Shown here: one piece after another, positions 18,562 to 25,891 of the stretch
Layout of the letters: each line of letters begins with the position of its first letter
Numbering within the stretch: position 1 is the stretch's first letter
Made by a program: the position numbers and the translations under genes
Notes under the pieces: model-generated
Databases searched by the model: none
Seen by the model: the letters and a program-made list of their open reading frames with translations, nothing else
Told to the model about the DNA's origin: nothing
NCBI RefSeq assembly: GCF_014218275.1
Contig: NZ_AP023213.1
Coordinates: 186,001-250,000, forward strand
DNA: 64,000 nucleotides
Source of the DNA: Citrifermentans bremense
GTDB lineage: Bacteria > Desulfobacterota > Desulfuromonadia > Geobacterales > Geobacteraceae
Direction of reading: 5' to 3'

Positions 18562-19110
18562 TCATCGGGCCGGGTACCAGTTGATGCCGAAGAGGTGCAG
18601 GTTCAGGCCTGGGTTTGGACTGCCGTTGAAACCGGCGTGGGACATGTGCTGGAACCGGTAGGAAAAGGCGAATTGGCGGCTGAAGTGGTAGATTAACCCG
18701 CCGTGGGAGACGAATTCCTCGATGCCGTTGTAGTCCCAGGTGCCGAACTTGTCGCGGGTCAGGAGGGCGACGCTCAGTCCGAGGTCGAGTTCCAGGGGGA
18801 AACGTTCAGGGTTCCCTATGGCGAAAGAGGGGCCCAGGGAGCCGATGAAGCCATACTCCCCCTGGCTTTTCAATGCGCCTGCCGTGAGTGCTATACGCGT
18901 CGATATGCCCCACCCCCCCTTGCTGCGCAGGCTCCAGGGTAGTTCGTATTCGCCGAACGCCTCGTATTGGGTGGTGTTCCTATCCTTGGAGTCGGCAGCC
19001 AAGCCCCCTCTTATCCCGAAGGGACCCCAACCTCCTTCCGCGCGAGCCTGGGGAGGGTGGTACAGGCCGAGGACGAGCAGTGCGAGGAGCAGATAGATGG
19101 TCGTTTTCAT
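18562..19110 (-). CDS. PagL-like lipid A 3-O-deacylase (acyloxyacyl hydrolase)
   Basis: Predicted outer-membrane beta-barrel of 182 residues with a signal peptide (about 1-24, ending ARA). The C-terminal block YRFQHMSHAGFNGSPNPGLN contains His155 and Ser157, matching the His-x-Ser catalytic pair of PagL, followed by the Asn-Pro-Gly-Leu segment and a final aromatic-ended strand (INWYPAR). Members remove the 3-O-acyl chain of lipid A; activity here is inferred. The third catalytic residue (Glu in PagL) cannot be assigned by eye. GGGAGACGGCC precedes the ATG. The gene stands alone. Confidence 0.8.
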   Translation of the reverse strand: MKTTIYLLLALLVLGLYHPPQARAEGGWGPFGIRGGLAADSKDRNTTQYEAFGEYELPWSLRSKGGWGISTRIALTAGALKSQGEYGFIGSLGPSFAIGNPERFPLELDLGLSVALLTRDKFGTWDYNGIEEFVSHGGLIYHFSRQFAFSYRFQHMSHAGFNGSPNPGLNLHLFGINWYPAR

Positions 19111-19331
19111 GGCCGTCTCCCTTGGTTGGACGCATTTAATTTAGCTGAAATCCTACTGAAAGCAACCGGGGCGGGAAAAACTCCTGGACTGGCGCCGGGG
19201 GTGACTGCGGAGGGGACCGCCACGCTGGAAAAGTAGCTGTTCTTGCGTATTAGTTGGGGCGGTTGTACTATTTAAATTGACCGGTGGAGCTGACATCCCT
19301 TAAGGAGATGGGCAACCCGAAGGAGGCGGCT

Positions 19332-19703
19332 ATGAAAGGGTACGAATTGGTAAAGCAAATACGTGAGGAGAGGAGTCATCACCCGGAGCGGATGTTTATC
19401 AAGTGGTGGCGCAATGAGGAAGACTTCATCGATTTCGATCTTGTTGCCAGGTTCCTCGACACTCTCAAAGAGAGCAGCAAAATCGACGGATTCGAACTGA
19501 TAGACCAGGAAGAGATGTGGCGTACCGTGCAGTCCCGTTGCGAAGGAAGGGTGACCAAGGAACAGCGTGACGGTGACTGGGTGCTGCGCTGGACACCTCC
19601 TGAAGGGAAGAAGCTTGAGGAGATGCAGACAGATTTCCCGTACACGCCTGAGTCGCTGTTGAAGATCCTGGACCAGGAGACGAACTACAACTATGTCGAC
19701 TAG
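19332..19703 (+). CDS. Hypothetical soluble protein
   Basis: 123 residues, charged, rich in Glu, Lys and aromatic residues, with no signal peptide or membrane helix. Family not recognised. The start MKGYELVKQ is chosen over the upstream GTG at 19284 because AAGGAGG lies 6 bases before it. The middle has DFIDFDLVARFLDTLKESSKIDGFELI, broken by turns, and the end EETNYNYVD-like acidic tail. A terminator follows 25 bases after the stop, so it is a monocistronic unit. Confidence 0.7.
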   Translation: MKGYELVKQIREERSHHPERMFIKWWRNEEDFIDFDLVARFLDTLKESSKIDGFELIDQEEMWRTVQSRCEGRVTKEQRDGDWVLRWTPPEGKKLEEMQTDFPYTPESLLKILDQETNYNYVD

Positions 19704-19727
19704 AGCGATCCTGACAGGTGAATAAAC

Positions 19728-19754
19728 GGGCCTCGAAACTGGGGCCCTTTTTTT
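19728..19754 (+). terminator. Intrinsic terminator
   Basis: GGGCCTC, loop GAAACT, GGGGCCC, then seven Ts, directly after the hypothetical gene ending at 19703. Confidence 0.8.
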
Positions 19755-19783
19755 ATGCCTTTAACTGGATGGATCCGAACTGC

Positions 19784-19821
19784 GTTCCCCCCTTTGCGAA
19801 GGGGGGACAGGGGGGATTTGT
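19784..19821. repeat. Dispersed C6/G6 palindromic repeat, copy 2
   Basis: Nearly identical to the element at 1012-1048: C-run, TTTGCGAAG, G-run, ACA, G-run, ATTTG. It lies 20 bases beyond the priA stop, the same orientation and distance as copy 1 relative to nuoN. Confidence 0.75.
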
Positions 19822-19841
19822 CTCCGTTGCAAATTCAGTTG

Positions 19842-22100
19842 TTACAGCATGTCCACCGGGTCCACGTCGATGGTGAGCCTCACGGTGGAGGGGTGGCTGA
19901 AGCCCCCTCTGAAGTGGAACAGCAGCCGGTGCAGGTCGGCCCTCTCCCTCCCCTTCAAGAGTATCTGCCACCTGAAGCGCCCGCGCACCTTTCCAAGCGG
20001 CGCCGTCACCGGGCCCAGCACCTCCACCCGCAAGCGGCATTCCCTCTTGATCTTCTGGAGCAGCGCCGCGGCCTCGTCGGCGGAGTGCTCCCCCTGCGAG
20101 GCCGCGACCGCGGAGAGGGTGAGCGAGGCGAGATGGGCGAAGGGGGGATAACCCACCTCCTCGCGGAAGGCGATTTCCTCCCGATAGAACCCTTCGAAAT
20201 CGTGGGCCACGGCGCGGGTGAGCGCGTAGTGCTCGGGCGCCAGGGTCTGCACCAGCACCCGCCCCGGCTTGTCGCCCCTCCCTGCCCTCCCCATCACCTG
20301 GGTCACCAGCTGGAAGGTGCGCTCGGCGCTCCTGAAGTCAGGCAGGTTCAATGAGGCGTCGGCCGACAGGACCCCGACCAGGGTGACGCCTGGGAAGTCG
20401 TGACCCTTGGCGATCATCTGGGTCCCGATCAGGATGTCGACCTCTCCATCCTCGAGCTCCTTCAGAACCCGTGCGTGCCCCCCCTTGCCCCTCGTGGTGT
20501 CGCGGTCCATCCGGGAGACCCGGGCGTGCGGGAAGAGCTGCTGCACCTGCTCCTCGACCCGCTCGGTCCCCCGCCCCAAAAGGGTGATCTCCCCGTCGCC
20601 GCAGTGGGGGCAGTTCTTCGGGGGGAGCATGGAGAAGTCGCAGTAGTGGCAGACGTGCTTTCCCTTGAGGCGATGGAAGGTGAGGGTTACCTCGCAGTTG
20701 GGGCAGCGGAGCACGTGGCCGCAGCTCTCGCAGACGAGATAGGTGGCGAAGCCGCGCCGGTTCAAAAAGAGGAGCGTCTGGCCGCCGTTGTCGAGGTTTT
20801 CACCCATGGCCTCGATGAGCTGCGGCAGGAACACTTCCCCCTTCTGCTTGCGCGCGTCCAGCATCTCGGTCTGCGGCATGGGGAGCTCGCGCACCCGGTC
20901 CGGGAGCTGGAGGTAGCCGAGCTTCCCGTTCATCGCGGCATGGTAGCTGGTGACGAGCGGGGTGGCCGAGCCGAGTATCACCACGGCGCAGGCAAGCTTG
21001 CCACGCACCAGTGCCAGGTCCCGGGCGTTGTAGCGCACCCCCTCGGACTGCTTGTAGGAACCCTCATGTTCCTCGTCCACCACGATGACGCCGACCTGCG
21101 TGAGCGGCGCGAAGAGGGCGGAGCGGGCTCCGATGACGATCGAGGCCTCGCCGCGGCGGATGCGGCGCCACTCGTCGTAGCGCTCCCCGTCGGAGAGCCC
21201 GGAATGCAAGACGGCTATGCCGCAGTCGAAGCGCCTCTTGAAGCGCCCGACGAGCTGTGGGGTGAGCGCTATCTCCGGCACCATGACGAGCGCGCTCCGC
21301 CCGGCCGCGAGCGCCACCGCTATCGTCTGCAGGTACACCTCGGTCTTTCCCGAGCCGGTCACGCCGTGCAGCAAAAACGGCGCGAAGGTTCCCCCCTCGA
21401 CCGCCATCGAGAGCCGATCCAGCGCCTGCGCCTGCGCCGGGTTCAGCGGCAGCGGGCCGTCGTGCTGGTACTGCTGCGAGCGGAAGGGATCGCGGTAGAC
21501 CTCGCGCGCCTCGACCCGGGCGGCCCCAAGCTGCACCAGGCGGGTCAACTGCGGGGTGCAGTTGCCGAACCGCGTTCTCAGCTCCGCCGCCGCGCATTCC
21601 CCCATCTCCATCAGGTATTCGAGGATCTCCAGCCCCTTCCCCCGGGGGCGCCTCTCCGCGTCGGTGATAGGGATGAAGTAACGCTCGGTCCTCACCTTCC
21701 TGCCGCCGGCGAGAAATTCCTTCAGCACCGGCGTCCCGTCCTCACCCTGCTCGCAGCGGTAGCGGCTCACCAGGTTGATCCCGGCGGGAAGGGCCATCTT
21801 GATCACCTCTCCCAGCGGGTGCAGGTAGTACCCCGCGATCCAGCGGAAGAATTCGAGCTCGGAGGCGGTGAAAAGAGGCTCCTCGTCCAGGATGTCGAGC
21901 ACCTCCTTCAGCTCGCCTGCGCCCGGAACGTCGGCATCTCCCAGGAGATAACCGGTCACCTTGCGCCTGCCGAAGGGGACCAGCACCCGCTTGCCGGCGG
22001 CCGCCTGCGGCGATAGCCGTTCTGGCACCAGGTAGTGGAAGCTTCCCTCAAGCGGGAGCGGGATGGCTACCTCGACTATGTGCGGAACCCGTGTCTGCAT
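19842..22100 (-). CDS. priA: Primosomal replication restart helicase
   Basis: PriA, a 3'-5' helicase that reloads the replisome at stalled forks. The 752 residues are full length. Order: N-terminal DNA-binding domain with IPLPLEGSFHYLVP, Walker A GVTGSGKTEVYL, DEEH box in VVDEEHEGSYK, then the zinc-binding Cys cluster (CESCGHVLRCPNCEVTL, then CHYC and CPHC), then helicase motifs including QMIAKGHDFPGVTLVGV and QVMGRAGRGDKPG. All eight zinc-ligand cysteines appear present. Monocistronic; dispersed repeat copy 2 lies downstream. Confidence 0.96.
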   Translation of the reverse strand: MQTRVPHIVEVAIPLPLEGSFHYLVPERLSPQAAAGKRVLVPFGRRKVTGYLLGDADVPGAGELKEVLDILDEEPLFTASELEFFRWIAGYYLHPLGEVIKMALPAGINLVSRYRCEQGEDGTPVLKEFLAGGRKVRTERYFIPITDAERRPRGKGLEILEYLMEMGECAAAELRTRFGNCTPQLTRLVQLGAARVEAREVYRDPFRSQQYQHDGPLPLNPAQAQALDRLSMAVEGGTFAPFLLHGVTGSGKTEVYLQTIAVALAAGRSALVMVPEIALTPQLVGRFKRRFDCGIAVLHSGLSDGERYDEWRRIRRGEASIVIGARSALFAPLTQVGVIVVDEEHEGSYKQSEGVRYNARDLALVRGKLACAVVILGSATPLVTSYHAAMNGKLGYLQLPDRVRELPMPQTEMLDARKQKGEVFLPQLIEAMGENLDNGGQTLLFLNRRGFATYLVCESCGHVLRCPNCEVTLTFHRLKGKHVCHYCDFSMLPPKNCPHCGDGEITLLGRGTERVEEQVQQLFPHARVSRMDRDTTRGKGGHARVLKELEDGEVDILIGTQMIAKGHDFPGVTLVGVLSADASLNLPDFRSAERTFQLVTQVMGRAGRGDKPGRVLVQTLAPEHYALTRAVAHDFEGFYREEIAFREEVGYPPFAHLASLTLSAVAASQGEHSADEAAALLQKIKRECRLRVEVLGPVTAPLGKVRGRFRWQILLKGRERADLHRLLFHFRGGFSHPSTVRLTIDVDPVDML

Positions 22101-22176
22101 GCGGTGTCGTTGGAGGTTTCGGTTTTAAAGGGTTGAAGAGCGCGAAGGGGAAGGGGGAGCGTCCATGGTGAAACAC

Positions 22177-22210
22177 GGGGGAGCGGCGCGCCGGCGGCCG
22201 CCGCTCCCCC
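22177..22210 (-). terminator. GC-rich hairpin downstream of the flavodiiron gene
   Basis: GGGGGAGCGGCG, 10-base loop, CGCCGCTCCCCC: a perfect 12-bp stem 22 bases beyond the stop. The following T content on the minus strand is poor, so termination is plausible but not assured. Confidence 0.45.
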
Positions 22211-22231
22211 ACAGGGAAGACTTCTTTGCCG

Positions 22232-23419
22232 CTATTTCTTGAGGACCTCTTCGGCGACCGCGCGTCCCAGCGCCTCGCACTCGGCGAGCACCTCGGGCTT
22301 GGGCATGAAGGGGGAACGGACGAAGGGAGCGGGAAGCTTGAAGTTCATGCTCTTCAGCCTCTCCTCCAGCATCCGGCACGCCTCGCCGCTCCAGCCGAAG
22401 CTGCCGAAGACGCCGCCGATGTTCCCTTTCAGGCTCACGGTGGAGAGGTAGGCCAAGACGTCCCACATCGGCTTCGGGATGTCGCGGTTGATGGTGGGGG
22501 AGCCGAAGATGAGCCCGTCGCACTCCTCCATCAGGTCGCGGATGTCGGCCACCGAGGCGTGGTTTATGTGGCACAGGGTCACGTGGACCCCGGCCGCGCT
22601 GACTCCCTTGGCGACCGCCTCGGCCATCTGCTCGGTGTTGCCGTGCGGGGAGATGTAGAAGATGGCGACGCGCCGACCCGCAGCCTTGGGCATGGACCAC
22701 TTACGGTACAGCTCCACGGCCTTGCGGGCGTCGCTGCGGTAGATGGGGCCGTGGCTAGGGCAGAGCATCTTCAGCTCCACGTCGTCGAGCTTCGCGACTG
22801 CCTGCAGTATGCGCTCCTTGAAGGGACGCATGATGCAGTCGAAGTAGAAACGGGTCTCACCGGAGAAGTCGGGCATCTCGTCGGCGAAGATCCCCTGGCC
22901 GGAGTAGTGGGAGCCGAAGGCGTCGCACGGGAAGAGCACCCCCTCCTCCTCGATCAGGGTGAACATGGTGTCCGGCCAGTGCAGAAACGGCGCGGCGATG
23001 AAGCGCAGCGTGCGTCCGCCAAGGTCCAGCGTGTCGTTGTCCTTCACGATGCGCGAGTCGAACTGGGTGTGGATCTGGTTCCCCAGGAAGGTGCGGGCGG
23101 CCTGGCTGGAGACCACCGTGGCCTTGGGGCACTGCTCCAGAAGGAGCGCGAGGGATCCGGAGTGGTCCGGCTCGGAGTGGTTCACCACGATGAAGTCGAT
23201 CTTGGAGAGATCGGTGACGGAGCGGATGTTCTCGAGGAACTCGTCGAAGCGCTTCCTTTTCACCGTGTCGATGATGGCGGTGTGGGTATCCCCCTGCACC
23301 AGGTACGAGTTGTAGGTTGTGCCGTACTCGGTGGGAAAGAGATCGTCAAAGACGGTGAGGCTGGGGTCCTTGACCCCGATCCAGTGAAGGCCCTTACCTA
23401 ACTCAACAGCTCCAGACAT
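22232..23419 (-). CDS. fprA: FprA-type flavodiiron protein
   Basis: Cytoplasmic diiron flavoprotein reducing O2 to water and/or NO to N2O, a protective enzyme of anaerobes. 395 residues. The N-terminal metallo-beta-lactamase-like domain has the diiron ligand motif H-x-E-x-D-H (NHSEPDHSG) and further ligand positions in CPSHGPIYR. A C-terminal flavodoxin-like domain starts at AIFYISPHGNTEQMAEAVA. There is no rubredoxin or flavin-reductase extension, so electrons come from a separate partner. AGGGGGTGGCAG precedes the ATG. O2 versus NO preference cannot be told from sequence. Confidence 0.92.
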   Translation of the reverse strand: MSGAVELGKGLHWIGVKDPSLTVFDDLFPTEYGTTYNSYLVQGDTHTAIIDTVKRKRFDEFLENIRSVTDLSKIDFIVVNHSEPDHSGSLALLLEQCPKATVVSSQAARTFLGNQIHTQFDSRIVKDNDTLDLGGRTLRFIAAPFLHWPDTMFTLIEEEGVLFPCDAFGSHYSGQGIFADEMPDFSGETRFYFDCIMRPFKERILQAVAKLDDVELKMLCPSHGPIYRSDARKAVELYRKWSMPKAAGRRVAIFYISPHGNTEQMAEAVAKGVSAAGVHVTLCHINHASVADIRDLMEECDGLIFGSPTINRDIPKPMWDVLAYLSTVSLKGNIGGVFGSFGWSGEACRMLEERLKSMNFKLPAPFVRSPFMPKPEVLAECEALGRAVAEEVLKK

Positions 23420-23489
23420 CTGCCACCCCCTGTGCTATCTATCATGGCAGCCGCTTCCAACCTGCCGCGGCTGACCCTGTTGAACAAGC

Positions 23490-23523
23490 GGCCCCCGGGG
23501 AAGCTTCCTCGGGGGCCTTTTTT
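23490..23523 (+). terminator. Long palindromic hairpin with plus-strand T-tract
   Basis: A 28-base near-perfect palindrome (GGCCCCCG, GGAAGCTTCC core, CGGGGGCC) followed by six Ts on the plus strand. Both flanking genes are on the minus strand, so the T-tract faces the opposite way from the obvious transcript. Confidence 0.7.
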
Positions 23524-23569
23524 CGCTGCAAACGATACCAAAATCACCTGCTGAAAGCAAGGAAAAGGG

Positions 23570-24931
23570 CTAATTTCCGGCGCTGCCCTGGCCGCGGCGG
23601 TACTCGACCACGACCTGGTTGTCACGCCTGCCGCCATTTCCACCCTGCCCGGAACGCCCGGCGTATCCCGGACGCCCCTGGTCGGAGCGTCCCTGGTCGG
23701 TGCGCCCTTTGGGGCCGAACCCTTTCTTGCGCGGGTCGAAGGAGGGGCGCCCCTTCCTGGCGCCGGGGCCGCCGCCGTTGCCTCTCCTCAAGGGACGGGT
23801 CGGCTCGAACCCTTCAACGACGTGCATCGGGAGCTTCTTACCGGTGAAGCGCTCGATGCGGTCCAGGTAGGCGACCTCGTTCATCGAGCAGAAGGAGATG
23901 GCGATGCCGGTCGCACCGGCGCGGCCGGTCCTGCCGATCCTGTGCACGTAGTCCTCGGCGAACTTGGGAAGGTCGTAGTTGATGACGTGGCTGATGCCGG
24001 AGACGTCCAGGCCGCGTGCGGCCACGTCGGTCGCCACCAAAAGCCGCACCTTGCCGCGGCGCATGTTGGTGATGGTCTTGTTGCGCGCGCCCTGGGACAT
24101 GTCGCCGTGCAGCGCCGCCGCCGCGTGCCCCTGGGAGTAGAGCTCGAAGGCGAGCTGGTCGGCGTCCTTCTTGGTGGCGGAGAAGATGATCGCCTTGGTG
24201 ACGCTGGCGTCGGAGACCAGGTGCTGCAGCAGGCGGTTTTTATGGCGCATGTCGTCGGTTACGTGCAGGCGCTGCTCGATCTGCAGGTTCGCCACCTCAG
24301 TCCCTTCCACGGCCACGCGGACCGGGTCCTTGAGCAGGCGCTGGGCCAGTTTCGCCATGGCGTCGTCCATGGTCGCCGTGAAGAGCAGCGTCTGGCGCTC
24401 GGCCGGCGCGGCCTCGGCGATGCGGTCCACGTCGTCGGAGAAGCCCATGTCCAGCATGCGGTCCGCCTCGTCGAGCACCAGCATCTCCAGCCTGGAGAAG
24501 TTGATGGAGCGGCGGTCAAGGTGGTCGATCAGGCGCCCGGGGGTGGCCACGATGATGTCGACCGGCTGTGCCAGGAGCATCATCTGGTCGCGGTAGGGCA
24601 TCCCTCCCAGGATGGAACCGCAGCGCACCCTCATGAACTTGCCGTAGCTTCTCACCGCGTCCACCACCTGGATGGCGAGCTCGCGGGTGGGGGTGAGCAC
24701 CAGTACCCTCGGCCCCTTGCCGCGCACCGGCGACGGGGTGAGCAGGCGCTCCAGCGCCGGGAGCACGAACGAGGCGGTCTTGCCGGTCCCGGTCTGGGCG
24801 CTGCCGATCAGGTCGCGCCCAGAGAGCGCGAGCGGAATGGACTCGGCCTGGATCGGTGTGGGCTGCGTGTAGCCGCAGGCCTGGATTGCTTTGAGGATGG
24901 GTGCGGAGAGGTTCAGAGTTTCAAAAGACAT
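23570..24931 (-). CDS. rhlE: DEAD-box RNA helicase, RhlE type
   Basis: ATP-dependent RNA helicase of 453 residues. Motifs in order: Q-motif TQPTPIQAESIP, motif I AQTGTGKT, PTRELA, DEAD (VLDEADRMLDMG), TAT (FTATMDD), RGLD (VAARGLDVSG) and HRIGRTGR. A basic Gly/Arg-rich tail of about 75 residues follows, typical for RNA contacts. The start MSFETLNLS is chosen because AAAGGAAAC precedes it and the 73 residues of open frame upstream look non-coding. Such helicases often act in ribosome assembly and cold adaptation; the role here is inferred. Confidence 0.94.
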   Translation of the reverse strand: MSFETLNLSAPILKAIQACGYTQPTPIQAESIPLALSGRDLIGSAQTGTGKTASFVLPALERLLTPSPVRGKGPRVLVLTPTRELAIQVVDAVRSYGKFMRVRCGSILGGMPYRDQMMLLAQPVDIIVATPGRLIDHLDRRSINFSRLEMLVLDEADRMLDMGFSDDVDRIAEAAPAERQTLLFTATMDDAMAKLAQRLLKDPVRVAVEGTEVANLQIEQRLHVTDDMRHKNRLLQHLVSDASVTKAIIFSATKKDADQLAFELYSQGHAAAALHGDMSQGARNKTITNMRRGKVRLLVATDVAARGLDVSGISHVINYDLPKFAEDYVHRIGRTGRAGATGIAISFCSMNEVAYLDRIERFTGKKLPMHVVEGFEPTRPLRRGNGGGPGARKGRPSFDPRKKGFGPKGRTDQGRSDQGRPGYAGRSGQGGNGGRRDNQVVVEYRRGQGSAGN

Positions 24932-25300
24932 GTGTTTCCTTTGCTTCCTTTCTGGCGCAAGCGCACGGCGGCACAGCCCGAAGATCCCCGGGGGCGGCGG
25001 TCGGCTCTTTTCGCAAAAAGGTCGGTGAAGTGTTGGGCGTGAGACGGCCGCTGCGACAGCACTTGTCGCGAAGCAATTAAAAGCTGGAACGGCAACACGC
25101 CATATGACCGGCAAACCAAACATCGTCGCCAACCATAGCTGCTGCCGCATTTCTCGTGGGGATTAACCTGAATGCGAAGGGGTTGGATCGATGGGAAGGG
25201 GGAGTCCCCCAGATGGAACTGAGTCAGTCAGAGGAACAGCTTTACTACAGCCATCCACATAAGGCAAGCTTTTATTTGGGACAAGGCGTATACCTTCGGC
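24932..25300. other. Intergenic region upstream of rhlE
   Basis: About 370 bases without a supportable gene. It holds a GGGGG-AGT-CCCCC palindrome (25198-25210) and a short ACTGAGTCAGT palindrome near 25218. Any rhlE promoter and 5' leader should lie here; I could not pick convincing -35/-10 boxes. Confidence 0.4.
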
Positions 25301-25305
25301 AAAAG

Positions 25306-25329
25306 AAAACCCCGCATAAGCGGGGTTTT
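25306..25329 (-). terminator. Terminator of the HU gene
   Basis: AAAACCCCGC, loop ATAA, GCGGGGTTTT: a perfect 10-bp stem. The minus strand continues CTTTT. It lies 60 bases past the HU stop and is bidirectional in form. Confidence 0.88.
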
Positions 25330-25388
25330 CTGTGCGTGCCGGGGACGATGCGACAGTCACGGAGGGGCACGTCTGACCTGGTCCAGTG

Positions 25389-25673
25389 CTACTTCTTCTT
25401 GGCGGCGATGGCGTCTTTGAGAGCCTTGCCGGGGCGGAACTTGGGCACCTTGGCCTCGGCGATCTTGATCTCCTTGCCGGTCTGCGGGTTCCTGCCGGTG
25501 CGTGCCTGACGGGAGGCGACTTCGAAGCTGCCGAAGCCGACCAGGGTAACCCTGTCCCCCTTCTTCAATGCGCCGCTGACGCTGGAGATGAATGCACCGA
25601 CGGCCTTCTCAGCTGCGCCCTTGGGGATGTTTGCGGACTTTGCCACTGCTTCGACCAGTTCTGCTTTAGTCAT
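25389..25673 (-). CDS. hup: HU-family histone-like DNA-binding protein
   Basis: 94-residue nucleoid protein that bends DNA as a dimer. The arm region with [19 protein letters not shown] and the tail [15 protein letters not shown] are the family signature. AAGGAGGG lies 7 bases before the ATG, and a promoter and a terminator frame it as a single-gene unit. HU is preferred to IHF because the C-terminus is Lys-rich (AAKKK) and the beta-arm reads RNPQTGKEI. Other HU paralogues are likely elsewhere in the genome. Confidence 0.95.
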   Translation of the reverse strand: MTKAELVEAVAKSANIPKGAAEKAVGAFISSVSGALKKGDRVTLVGFGSFEVASRQARTGRNPQTGKEIKIAEAKVPKFRPGKALKDAIAAKKK

Positions 25674-25707
25674 GTGAAACCCTCCTTGGCTGGATTAAAT
25701 TAGGGTC

Positions 25708-25735
25708 ACTATAATCATATATTCGCAGTTTGCAA
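25708..25735 (-). promoter_or_regulatory. Promoter of the HU gene
   Basis: TTGCAA (-35) and TATAGT (-10, 5 of 6) with a 16-base AT-rich spacer on the minus strand, 35 bases before the HU ATG. The high AT content contrasts with the surrounding GC-rich DNA. Confidence 0.6.
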
Positions 25736-25891
25736 GGGTTTTATTGAAATTGACGCCATTTTCTCCAGAACTGGTGCGGTTTTAGCCCCTGCTTTGAGGC
25801 GTAGAACCGCGCCTGGCAGCCCTTCGCGGCGCTGCCGCCGTCGTCTGCCGCGCCCGTGTTTGGCCCAATCAAACCGTGTAAAAACGGTAGG

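Noticed and set aside
20400-22016. Long plus-strand open frame opposite priA (and similar long frames opposite nuo, PFOR, mfd, gdhA)
   Set aside because: High GC at codon position 3 creates long antisense frames. These have low-complexity His/Gly/Arg/Glu-rich translations, no ribosome sites and no family match, while the opposite strand encodes clear proteins.
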